From Paracrocinitomix mangrovi (GTDB taxonomy: Bacteria; Bacteroidota; Bacteroidia; Flavobacteriales_D; Crocinitomicaceae), in NCBI RefSeq assembly GCF_019740355.2, contig NZ_CP091819.1:3348001-3412000 (forward strand): a DNA stretch of 64,000 nt. The letters run 5' to 3'. Position numbers and translations under genes: made by a program. The first letter of the stretch is position 1, and each line of letters begins with the position of its first letter. Positions 8,189 through 15,947 of the stretch are shown in pieces. The notes under the pieces are model-generated. The model ran no database searches, was not told where the DNA came from, and saw nothing but the letters and a program-made list of their open reading frames with translations.

Positions 8189-8632
8189 TTATTGATTTAC
8201 TTTCCATTGGTATGAATCATCCTCAAATAATTCTTTACCAAATATTGGTGCTTTTTCCTTTATTTCTTCTACTATCCATCTACAGGCGTCCATTGCAGGT
8301 TTGCGGTGAGCGGATGAAGTAAAAACAAAAAGACAAATTTCGCCTGATTTTACAACTCCTTTACTGTGATAGATATGCATACAGGTAAGGTCAAATTTTT
8401 CAAATGCAGCTTCTCTAATCTCGTGAATAGTTTTCAAAGCCATTTCGTCATATGCTGTATATTCAATAGCTTGAACCTCTTTTCCGTCAATTTCATCAGC
8501 ACGTACTTGACCTAAGAAAATGTCATGGGCACCTATCTGCGTTTTAACTTGATGATGCGCAATAGAAGTTGCTATTTTTTCAGCACTTATTGCTCCTTCT
8601 ACGAATATGTTTTTGTATTGTGATTCTGACAT
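8189..8632 (-). CDS. moaE: Molybdopterin synthase catalytic subunit MoaE
   Basis: A 147-residue cytoplasmic enzyme that, with thiocarboxylated MoaD, converts cyclic pyranopterin monophosphate to molybdopterin. Family motifs are 'AHDIFLGQVRADEIDGKEVQ', 'IEYTAYDEMA', 'HIYHSKGVVKSGEICLFVFT' and 'AHRKPAMDACRWIVEEIKEK', followed by the active-site-region 'KAPIFGKELF'. It follows moaD with an 11-base gap on the same strand, the normal pairing of the two subunits. Confidence 0.94.
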   Translation of the reverse strand: MSESQYKNIFVEGAISAEKIATSIAHHQVKTQIGAHDIFLGQVRADEIDGKEVQAIEYTAYDEMALKTIHEIREAAFEKFDLTCMHIYHSKGVVKSGEICLFVFTSSAHRKPAMDACRWIVEEIKEKAPIFGKELFEDDSYQWKVNQ

Positions 8633-8643
8633 AATTATAAATT

Positions 8644-8883
8644 TTATCCTCCGGCAAAGGGCGGTAATAAAGCAACTTCGGTATTTTCAGATAATTCAAC
8701 CTTATCTACAATCAGTAATTGATTTACTGCAATTTTATAAACTGAATTAATCAATTGAGGATACATAGTTTCCAATAGTTTGGTGAGATCCTCAGTTGTG
8801 TTTCCCTCTACCAGATCAATTATCTCTTTTGATTTTCCTGTGATATCAGAAATTTGCGCGAAGTAAACCAGTTTTAATTTCAT
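8644..8883 (-). CDS. moaD: Molybdopterin synthase sulfur-carrier subunit MoaD
   Basis: A 79-residue ubiquitin-fold protein ending in the diagnostic Gly-Gly (ALLPPFAGG), which is adenylated and thiocarboxylated before sulfur transfer to MoaE's substrate. The length is typical for MoaD. It lies between moeA and moaE. A -7-like element TATCTTTA (8888-8895) ends 4 bases before the ATG, suggesting an internal promoter in addition to read-through from moeA. The E1-like activating enzyme MoeB is not in the window. Confidence 0.93.
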   Translation of the reverse strand: MKLKLVYFAQISDITGKSKEIIDLVEGNTTEDLTKLLETMYPQLINSVYKIAVNQLLIVDKVELSENTEVALLPPFAGG

Positions 8884-8911
8884 TTGTTAAAGATACGGAT
8901 TAGAAAATCAC

Positions 8912-10084
8912 TTATTCAATTATCAAAACATCCACTTCATCTCCTTCCTTTAAACTTGTAGTTGTATCGGGGATAAATGTAAGTGCATTTGAATGTGAAA
9001 ATGATTTGAGCATAGCAGAACTTTGACCATCCAATATTTCAACTTTACCGTCTTTAATTGTTGACTTCAGTATTTCTGTTCGATCAGATTTTCGGTGATA
9101 ATCGTGTGCTAAAAACAGCTTTTCTTTTACAAGTGTTTTAAACCCCAAACCACTCAATTTACGAATAGAAGGCAAGATGTAAACATAAAAAGAAGTTAAG
9201 GCTGCTGCAGGGTTTCCAGGAAGGGCAAAAATTGGAATATTTCCCTTGGTTCCAAAAAACAATGGCTTTCCGGGTTTTTGATTCACCTTATAAAAGATTT
9301 CTTTTACGCCCAATTCTCTTAAGGCTTTACCTACAAAATCATAATCTCCAACAGATATCCCGCCGGATAAAACCAATAAATCAGATGAGGTCAAAGCATC
9401 CTCAATGGCTTGCAAAGTTGCTTGATAATCATCTCGAATCTCTTTGTGCGAAATTTGAGAATAACCAAAACGTGCAAAAGCAGCTTCTAACATGATTGAA
9501 TTGCTTTCGTAAACCTGACCGTATGCTAGATCATTACCCGCTTTTACTAATTCATTACCGGTAGTTAAAATGGTAATTCTAGGGTTTGAAAATACGGGTA
9601 CTTCAACAATACCTAAAGAACTCAAAAAACCAATTGAAGCAGGATTCAGCTCTGTATTTTTAAGTAAAGCCAGTTCACCTTTTTTTATTTGTCCACCTTG
9701 AGGTCGGATGTTAGCATTTAATTTCGGAACAATAAAGTTGATTTCGCTATCATTAACAGTAACATCTTCTTGACGCACTACCATGTTGGCAGTTAGCGGA
9801 ACAGCAGCACCGGTAAATATACGAACAGCCTCTCCTTTTTGTAATTCAAACTGTTGGCTGCTTCCGGCCTGTATTTCACCAATCAATTTGTAGGATGAAT
9901 AATTATCATCAAAATTGACAGCATAACCATCCATTGCAGATTGCGGAAATGGAGGCATATCAATAGGTGAAAGCACGTCATCTGCAAGAATTAAGTTAAA
10001 AGCCTTTTGTATTGGGATATTAACCTTGTCCGACACTAAAATATTGGCTTCTACTAACCTTATTGCTTCATCAACTGAGATCAT
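8912..10084 (-). CDS. moeA: Molybdopterin molybdenumtransferase MoeA
   Basis: 390 residues, normal MoeA length. MoeA inserts molybdenum into adenylylated molybdopterin. Visible motifs are 'PPFPQSAMDGYAV', 'IFTGAAVPLTANMVVRQEDV', 'ITILTTGNELV', 'LVLSGGISVGDYDFV' and 'FALPGNPAAALTSFYVYILP', covering the N-terminal, MogA-like and C-terminal domains in order. It heads the moeA-moaD-moaE set. The promoter -7 element TATATTTG (10089-10096) ends 4 bases before the ATG, so its mRNA is probably leaderless. Confidence 0.95.
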   Translation of the reverse strand: MISVDEAIRLVEANILVSDKVNIPIQKAFNLILADDVLSPIDMPPFPQSAMDGYAVNFDDNYSSYKLIGEIQAGSSQQFELQKGEAVRIFTGAAVPLTANMVVRQEDVTVNDSEINFIVPKLNANIRPQGGQIKKGELALLKNTELNPASIGFLSSLGIVEVPVFSNPRITILTTGNELVKAGNDLAYGQVYESNSIMLEAAFARFGYSQISHKEIRDDYQATLQAIEDALTSSDLLVLSGGISVGDYDFVGKALRELGVKEIFYKVNQKPGKPLFFGTKGNIPIFALPGNPAAALTSFYVYILPSIRKLSGLGFKTLVKEKLFLAHDYHRKSDRTEILKSTIKDGKVEILDGQSSAMLKSFSHSNALTFIPDTTTSLKEGDEVDVLIIE

Positions 10085-10088
10085 GTTA

Positions 10089-10096
10089 CAAATATA
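10089..10096 (-). promoter_or_regulatory. -7 element of the moeA operon
   Basis: TATATTTG on the minus strand (perfect TAnnTTTG) followed by TAAC and the moeA ATG. This geometry puts the transcription start at or within a few bases of the start codon. Confidence 0.55.
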
Positions 10097-10186
10097 CCTT
10101 TAAATGGACGAAGGAGTTTGGATGAATCAAACAATTTATTTGCACGAATTGCGTAAACTAAATATATTAGACCTTATTAAATCTCT

Positions 10187-11308
10187 ATGAAATCTCAAGT
10201 ATTTTTAGTTATCTGTTTGACAATTTTTGCAATTTCTTGTAAAAATAAAGGGTGCACAGATCCAGATGCAACAAACTACAATTCTGAAGCAAAAAAGGAT
10301 GATGGTAGTTGTGAATTTGATACAATTGTCATTGTTCCACCTATTACAGATTCTTCTACTGTGATGGGGTATTCTATCATGTCAAAATTACCGGGTATTT
10401 GGAATGGTCCTGTAACTAGCACAACCGCATTAGGGAGTTACCCGGAGTGGATAGTAGATTTTAGACCCATTTCTGCGGCACAAGTTTCAGCAAAAAACGA
10501 GTTGGATTCATTGAACGATATTTTCATGAGCTATTTTATCGTGAAACATGATGGTGCATATAAAATTGCCTTTAGAAATGGGGGTGGATTCGCAGGAAGC
10601 ATCAGAACATCTTATTTGATTGTAGATAGTTTGGATGATAGTGGAACAGATAGTTATTACAGGTTTATAGATCCGGCTGGTGGAAAAACAAGAGCATATG
10701 TTGAATTGGTTTTTAAGCAGGATAGCCTCAAAATGAGAACATACACCAATCAATACCAAACACTTTCTGAACCCACTTTACACATGAAATGGGACGCAGA
10801 TTTAAGAGATGTTTCATCTGCTCAAAATGCCATTAATAGTTTTGGTTACCCTAAAAAAGAACAGGTAAAGGACTTTTCAACTGTTTTTGATGGAGCGGGA
10901 GAAGCTGTTTATTATGGAAATGTTGGAGATCCTTACCCTGAAAGTGAACAGCCATATGTAGGTGAATCTACTGTTAATATCAACATTACTAATCCCGCAT
11001 CACCAAGTGCAACCAAAAAGATATTAATCTTGATTACCACGCAACCACTTTTTAGCGGTGTTACTTTTCAGCCACAAAATCTGGATTATAGATCGCGTTA
11101 TGTATTTGTTTCAGCAAATAATCCGTCATCTTTTGTTTTTAATTACATGCATCCGGGAAACTATTACGTGAATACTATTTATGACGAAAATGGTGATTTT
11201 TCATTCTCTAGTGGTGATTATATGAACAGTAATTTTGATGTTCCGCTAAACTTGAATGCTGAAAGTACTGCAACGGCAAATATTACAATTGACTTTTTGA
11301 TCCCATAA
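10187..11308 (+). CDS. Lipoprotein with GCTDPxA calcium-motif segment
   Basis: 373 residues with a lipoprotein signal (MKSQVFLVICLTIFAISC, Cys 18). It is followed by 'GCTDPDATNYNSEAKKDDGS', the short GCTDPxAxNYNxxAxxDDGSC motif common in surface proteins of Bacteroidota and thought to bind calcium through its acidic loop. The rest is beta-rich and unrecognised, including 'FPKKEQVKDF'-like and 'YVNTIYDENGDFSFSSGDYM' segments, the latter resembling acidic calcium loops. It is followed 32 bases later by a LytTR regulator. Predicted location is the cell surface or periplasm; function unknown. Confidence 0.78.
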   Translation: MKSQVFLVICLTIFAISCKNKGCTDPDATNYNSEAKKDDGSCEFDTIVIVPPITDSSTVMGYSIMSKLPGIWNGPVTSTTALGSYPEWIVDFRPISAAQVSAKNELDSLNDIFMSYFIVKHDGAYKIAFRNGGGFAGSIRTSYLIVDSLDDSGTDSYYRFIDPAGGKTRAYVELVFKQDSLKMRTYTNQYQTLSEPTLHMKWDADLRDVSSAQNAINSFGYPKKEQVKDFSTVFDGAGEAVYYGNVGDPYPESEQPYVGESTVNINITNPASPSATKKILILITTQPLFSGVTFQPQNLDYRSRYVFVSANNPSSFVFNYMHPGNYYVNTIYDENGDFSFSSGDYMNSNFDVPLNLNAESTATANITIDFLIP

Positions 11309-11340
11309 AATTGCAATGAGATTTCATGTAAATTCGTAAC

Positions 11341-12207
11341 ATGAACCTCATCCAAATTTTAAAGAGACCATTTTATTCAGATACAAGTCCAATGTATTGG
11401 GTTAAAATGGCCGTGCTCTTTGGGCTGTTTGTTTTTCTTTTTCTTTATTTATTCAGACCGTTTCAAATTGAAGGAGTAGAAGGGGATTTGTTGATGGTGT
11501 GCCTTACATTCGGCGGAATTACAACAGGAGCAATGCTTGTTTTGGATTTAATTTTTCTTCCATTGCTGGTAAAAAAAGTTTGTGAAGAAAATTGGAATGT
11601 GGGATTATCTATTTTATGGACTGTGATTCACATTGGGGTAATTGCTCTGCTAAACAGTCTTTACTTTTCATATACATTTTTAGATGGATTTGAATGGAGA
11701 AATCTGATTTGGTTTTTTGCTACAACAATGATGGTGAGTGTTTTTCCTGTGGGATTTGTTTTTATTCTTCAAGAAAGAAGAGATAACAGCAAGTATCAAA
11801 AGGAATCACGGGTGATTATGGATCACATCAAAGAGATACAGTTAGTGCCTAAAGAGCAGATGATTTTGATTAAATCTAAAAATGCCAACGAGGATGTGGA
11901 ATTGAGTGTTGATCATTTACTTTACTTACAATCGGCAGATAACTATGTAACGGTTTTTTATTTGGATGGGAATGATCAGATTCAGAAGAAAATTATTAGA
12001 AATTCCTTGAGTTCAATAGCAATAGACTTGTCTGATCAAGATCAATTGTTCCATTGTCATAGAAGCTATCTTGTCAATCTATCTAAAGTTGATAATGTAA
12101 GTGGTAATGCGCAAGGGTTTAGACTGCATATTCAAGGTGCTAGTCAAGAAATTCCGGTTTCTAGAAAATACAATGATTTTGTCAAATCTTATTTTAGTAA
12201 AAATTGA
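11341..12207 (+). CDS. Membrane-anchored LytTR-family DNA-binding protein
   Basis: 288 residues. Four hydrophobic segments in the first 145 residues (for example 'MAVLFGLFVFLFLYLFRPF' and 'NLIWFFATTMMVSVFPVGFV') are followed by a LytTR DNA-binding domain (about 185-288: 'DHLLYLQSADNYVTVFYLDG', 'FHCHRSYLVNLSKVDNVSGN', 'IPVSRKYNDFVKSYF'). This membrane-LytTR layout, with no receiver domain, is common in Bacteroidota. It presumably senses a membrane signal and controls nearby genes directly. A -7-like TAAATTCG (11329-11336) ends 4 bases before the ATG. Confidence 0.87.
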   Translation: MNLIQILKRPFYSDTSPMYWVKMAVLFGLFVFLFLYLFRPFQIEGVEGDLLMVCLTFGGITTGAMLVLDLIFLPLLVKKVCEENWNVGLSILWTVIHIGVIALLNSLYFSYTFLDGFEWRNLIWFFATTMMVSVFPVGFVFILQERRDNSKYQKESRVIMDHIKEIQLVPKEQMILIKSKNANEDVELSVDHLLYLQSADNYVTVFYLDGNDQIQKKIIRNSLSSIAIDLSDQDQLFHCHRSYLVNLSKVDNVSGNAQGFRLHIQGASQEIPVSRKYNDFVKSYFSKN

Positions 12208-12210
12208 CAA

Positions 12211-13815
12211 TTACTTATCGTTGTGCTTGTAAAGTATAGCACGATCGTTTGAGGAGGTAAAAATCTTTTCGTAATGAGTATTCAAGACATTAAAAGTCCG
12301 TGCAACATCATCAATATCGGCCATATTATCTTGATAACAAAACAATAATACATAGTCAATAGTACCTCCGGTTCTCTCGGGGTATTCCAATAAATCCGGA
12401 TTAGGAGGTTGACCCTCAATATTTCCCAAATTTGCAAAGGGATTTTTCTCGTCTTTGTAGTTAAGCGGGAAGTATCCAGTATTCGCTTCGTAATTACCAA
12501 GTGTAACTACTGCTTTTTCTGTTCCAATGTAATCTCCAATATGCATAAACACCCAAAAGTGATCTGCAATTAATTCCCCATCTGTGGTACAACCAGAGTG
12601 ATTGTAACTTAATGGCAATAAAGTTGACTCATCTTTAATAAAAGGAGCAGCTTCTAACACTTCTTCCGCAGCTTTGGACATCTTATGAGTTGTAGGTATT
12701 CTTATACACATTAATACAAGATTTGCCGCACAGGCCAAAGCGGCATAACTGAATCTTAGTTTTAAAGGAATTTCAATACTTGCTAACCAGAAAAGGAGAA
12801 TGAAAAATATGATAAACTGAAGTCTTTCAACAAAAAATGCACCGCCTGCAACATACCCCGGAAGATTAAAATAAAGGAGCACGAGCAGTAGGAATAAGAT
12901 CCCAAAAACATCTCCCATTTTAAATGACCTTTTTTTGTATTTGAAGTAGATTGCTGTAAAAAATGCCAATCCAAATGTAGCTGCAAAAATTGCGGCGATC
13001 AATTTTTCTGAATTGTTAAAGTTGAACAAAAAATTACCCTCTATTAGTTGATGGAATAATACTTTAGTGGAAGTAGCAAGCTCTTGACTTGGCTGATTTG
13101 ATCTAAGCATATAACTCAGCATTAATATAACTGAGGGCAAAATGGCAAGAAGTAATATCAATGACTTTTTACCTTTAGCCAAAAGCGCTTTTTTTGATCT
13201 AAAATCATCACTAAAGAATTCATACAAAAAGATAGCACCAATACAAGCAATACTTAAAAACAGACCCATTGGATGCGTAAAATAAGTTATGACGAGTAGT
13301 AGCATGATTAGCAAACCATGACCGAACTTTAATTTGTCCTTTCTTTTGAGATAGTAATTGAGCACCATCATGAAAAAGATATAACTGAAGGCACAGTTAA
13401 AAAATCCCATTAAAAAGATCTTTTGATACAAAAGAGGCATCCCTAACATTAAAAGCCAATAAGCTTTGTCTTTTCCAATTGTGTGTAACAGCTGTTTTAA
13501 AGAAAACACAAATCCAAACAAATAGGCGGACATTAGTATTTTTTCAGCTAGAAATGGAGGGAAAATTAATTGTAAAAAAGTGTAAGCGGCATGAGTAAAC
13601 CAATTGGGCTCCAGTTCAGGATTAAGGGTGTAATAATTAGCATAAAATTCAGTGTGATTTCCCAAAAACAAGTCTTTTAAAACAGCTGAATTGTAAAGAT
13701 GACATGGTCCATCATTGGTCACGAAAAACTTGCTTTGCCAAATGGGGATTACTAATCCTATCAATGTAAGATAGAAAAGTACCTTAAGCCATTTTTGATA
13801 AGAAGTTTCGTTCAT
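12211..13815 (-). CDS. Polytopic membrane protein, possibly GT-C-like
   Basis: 534 residues from the chosen ATG. A longer frame could start at a TTG at 13881, but a -7-like TATCTTTA at 13836-13843 lies inside that extension, so the ATG is preferred. There are about ten to eleven membrane segments and a soluble C-terminal region of about 140 residues ('SYNHSGCTTDGELIADHFWV', 'RTGGTIDYVLLFCYQDNMAD'). An acidic loop after the first helix (FVTNDGPCHLYNSAVL) resembles GT-C glycosyltransferases, but I cannot confirm catalytic residues. Neighbours give no clue. Treat as an unassigned membrane protein. Confidence 0.7.
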   Translation of the reverse strand: MNETSYQKWLKVLFYLTLIGLVIPIWQSKFFVTNDGPCHLYNSAVLKDLFLGNHTEFYANYYTLNPELEPNWFTHAAYTFLQLIFPPFLAEKILMSAYLFGFVFSLKQLLHTIGKDKAYWLLMLGMPLLYQKIFLMGFFNCAFSYIFFMMVLNYYLKRKDKLKFGHGLLIMLLLVITYFTHPMGLFLSIACIGAIFLYEFFSDDFRSKKALLAKGKKSLILLLAILPSVILMLSYMLRSNQPSQELATSTKVLFHQLIEGNFLFNFNNSEKLIAAIFAATFGLAFFTAIYFKYKKRSFKMGDVFGILFLLLVLLYFNLPGYVAGGAFFVERLQFIIFFILLFWLASIEIPLKLRFSYAALACAANLVLMCIRIPTTHKMSKAAEEVLEAAPFIKDESTLLPLSYNHSGCTTDGELIADHFWVFMHIGDYIGTEKAVVTLGNYEANTGYFPLNYKDEKNPFANLGNIEGQPPNPDLLEYPERTGGTIDYVLLFCYQDNMADIDDVARTFNVLNTHYEKIFTSSNDRAILYKHNDK

Positions 13816-14058
13816 TGAATATTCTTTTGGGTATCTAAAGATAGATTTTTCATCTTCTCTTTTCTTAGTCACTAGAGACAATAATTTGTTTTTGTTTCAT
13901 TTTCAAATGTTACAGAGTTCTAATTGTTGATTTGTCACTCACATTATTTCTTTGTAATTGATCCCTGAAGGTTGACCTTCACCAAAATACCTTGACAATC
14001 GCCAAACCTTTTTGGAAATACACTATTTCAATGCAAATATTTGTTCAAAATCAATCAA

Positions 14059-14685
14059 ATGGAAAATATAGCGTATTACACTTTTATTATTCTACACATT
14101 GCTGCAGGACATTTAGCATTGTTGGCGGGAATTATCATTTTTATTCGAAAAAAGGGAGATCAAAAGCATAAGGTTTTTGGTAAAATTTACACATGGTCAA
14201 TGTTGACGATTGCATTCTCTGCTTTTTATCTTTCAATTGCCAAGAATATTCCATTTCTGTTTTTAATAAATGTCTTTGTCTTATATCAACTTTCTGCCGG
14301 ATGGTTATCTGTTCGTAAGAAAATGAAACCAATCAACATTTTAGAAGTCATCTTGCTTGTAGTTTTTATAGTAAATGGAACATACATGATAACTACCGGA
14401 AATGTGGTGTTAATAGGTTTTGGTGCATTATCTATTTTGTTGGCAATAAATGAAATTAGATTTTTCTACGGTGTCCACAAGCAAAAAATTGCAGCTAACA
14501 AATGGTTAGCCAGACACATTGGCCTTATGATAGGGTCTTTTATAGGAGCAGTAACAGCATTTGCTGTTGTAAATATCAGATTTGTTGAACCTGCTTGGAT
14601 AGTTTGGTTCGCCCCTACGGTAATTATGGTTCCATTAATTCAAATTTGGACTAAAAAGTATGTACCTAACAAAGCAAAAGTATGA
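14059..14685 (+). CDS. DUF2306-like membrane protein
   Basis: 208 residues with about seven hydrophobic segments. The opening 'FIILHIAAGHLALLAGIIIF' followed by 'KKGDQKHKVFGKIYTWSM' matches the His-containing DUF2306-type pattern (HI.AG.lALl.G ... kG..H...G..Y). The ATG at 14059 is chosen over an upstream TTG (14041). Its stop overlaps the start of the next gene by 4 bases, so the two are translationally coupled. Function unknown; the conserved histidines could bind metal or haem (inference). Confidence 0.72.
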   Translation: MENIAYYTFIILHIAAGHLALLAGIIIFIRKKGDQKHKVFGKIYTWSMLTIAFSAFYLSIAKNIPFLFLINVFVLYQLSAGWLSVRKKMKPINILEVILLVVFIVNGTYMITTGNVVLIGFGALSILLAINEIRFFYGVHKQKIAANKWLARHIGLMIGSFIGAVTAFAVVNIRFVEPAWIVWFAPTVIMVPLIQIWTKKYVPNKAKV

Positions 14686-15911
14686 GGCTATTTTTATCTC
14701 TTTTTGTATTTCTCTTTACCAACTCTATTTCTGCTCAAGTTTATATAGAAGGAGGTAATACCAGACATAGATTTGCTCAATTAAACTTGGGGTTAGAATC
14801 AAAGGTCTATTTGCCTCTTGGAACCAGTGCCTATCGATTGGTAGAATCTGGTTGGGTTCAGGAATCATTGGATGTGCAATTTCAACAGAATATTGTAATT
14901 GGTGGCACACATTTTTGGGGTCATGCTGATTTTTACATCTCAATACCCACATTTAGTATTGGAGAATCTAAGTATCGTAGATCCGTGGAAACGGGAGCAA
15001 AATTCTATCCATGGAGAATAGAACATCATAAACTGAAACCATTTGTTGAGCTAGCCTGGGCCCCATCTTCTTTTGGAACCGTTGAAGGTTCTCGTAAATA
15101 TCAACATGAGTATCCAATTGGATGCGGCGTTTCTTTTTCACATAAGAATTTTTTATTTGAACTAAGTGGACAATATGTTTTTAATAATCAATTTCAATAC
15201 GCAACTTCTATTTCTACTTTTCATGCTGTTTCAACTCCCAAATTAAATGTGAATGTTGGAGTTAAATGGATATTTGATTCAACACTAGGGGCAGAAGAAA
15301 ATTGGAAAAGTGGCAGAACTAAACTACTTACAGATACGCTAAGTGTTTTGAAAAAATTAAGTGGTTTTACTTTATCCGCCGGTCCATCTTCATCAATTTT
15401 TATCGGTGAGTCAAATCACAATACATTAAATAGCCCATACATACATGAACACAGGTTTAGTAATCTTTTTGCAGAATTAGGAATAGGTTATTATTGGTTT
15501 AAACCGGATATGCATTTTAATATCGCATTCAGGGGAATTAGGTCTAAACAAAAAGGATTTGGGCTTTCTCAATTAGCTAAAAGACAATCTTTGGCATTAG
15601 AAACAACCAAATTTTTGTTTGATTATCATGGCTTTGTGCCATTTATAGGTGTTTGTGGATCATATGAATGGTTAAATCTGACTGAATCTTCTATTCAAGA
15701 CTCTAAAACATATAAAAAGGAACAATTAGCTGCAGGAGTTGTTTTTGGATGGGACATCAGACCAGATCATTTACAATCCTTTTACTTGCGTACAACTTTG
15801 AGATGGTATCCCAACTTAAAATTGATTACCGCACCCCAGTCTTCCTTTTCTTTTAGTCAAATGGAGTTTAACTTTATCACCTTGGTGATAATGGTGGATA
15901 GACTTTTATAG
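14682..15911 (+). CDS. Predicted outer-membrane beta-barrel-like protein
   Basis: 409 residues. A signal peptide (MRLFLSLFVFLFTNSISAQ) is followed by alternating beta-strand patterns with many aromatic residues ('FLFELSGQYVFNNQFQYATS', 'FKPDMHFNIAFRGIRSKQ') and a Phe/Tyr-rich second half, as expected for an outer-membrane barrel. No family is recognised. It is coupled by a 4-base overlap to the membrane protein upstream, so an inner plus outer membrane pair is plausible. Confidence 0.68.
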   Translation: MRLFLSLFVFLFTNSISAQVYIEGGNTRHRFAQLNLGLESKVYLPLGTSAYRLVESGWVQESLDVQFQQNIVIGGTHFWGHADFYISIPTFSIGESKYRRSVETGAKFYPWRIEHHKLKPFVELAWAPSSFGTVEGSRKYQHEYPIGCGVSFSHKNFLFELSGQYVFNNQFQYATSISTFHAVSTPKLNVNVGVKWIFDSTLGAEENWKSGRTKLLTDTLSVLKKLSGFTLSAGPSSSIFIGESNHNTLNSPYIHEHRFSNLFAELGIGYYWFKPDMHFNIAFRGIRSKQKGFGLSQLAKRQSLALETTKFLFDYHGFVPFIGVCGSYEWLNLTESSIQDSKTYKKEQLAAGVVFGWDIRPDHLQSFYLRTTLRWYPNLKLITAPQSSFSFSQMEFNFITLVIMVDRLL

Positions 15912-15947
15912 TAGCAAGTATTGATTATATTTTCCTAAAAATAATAC

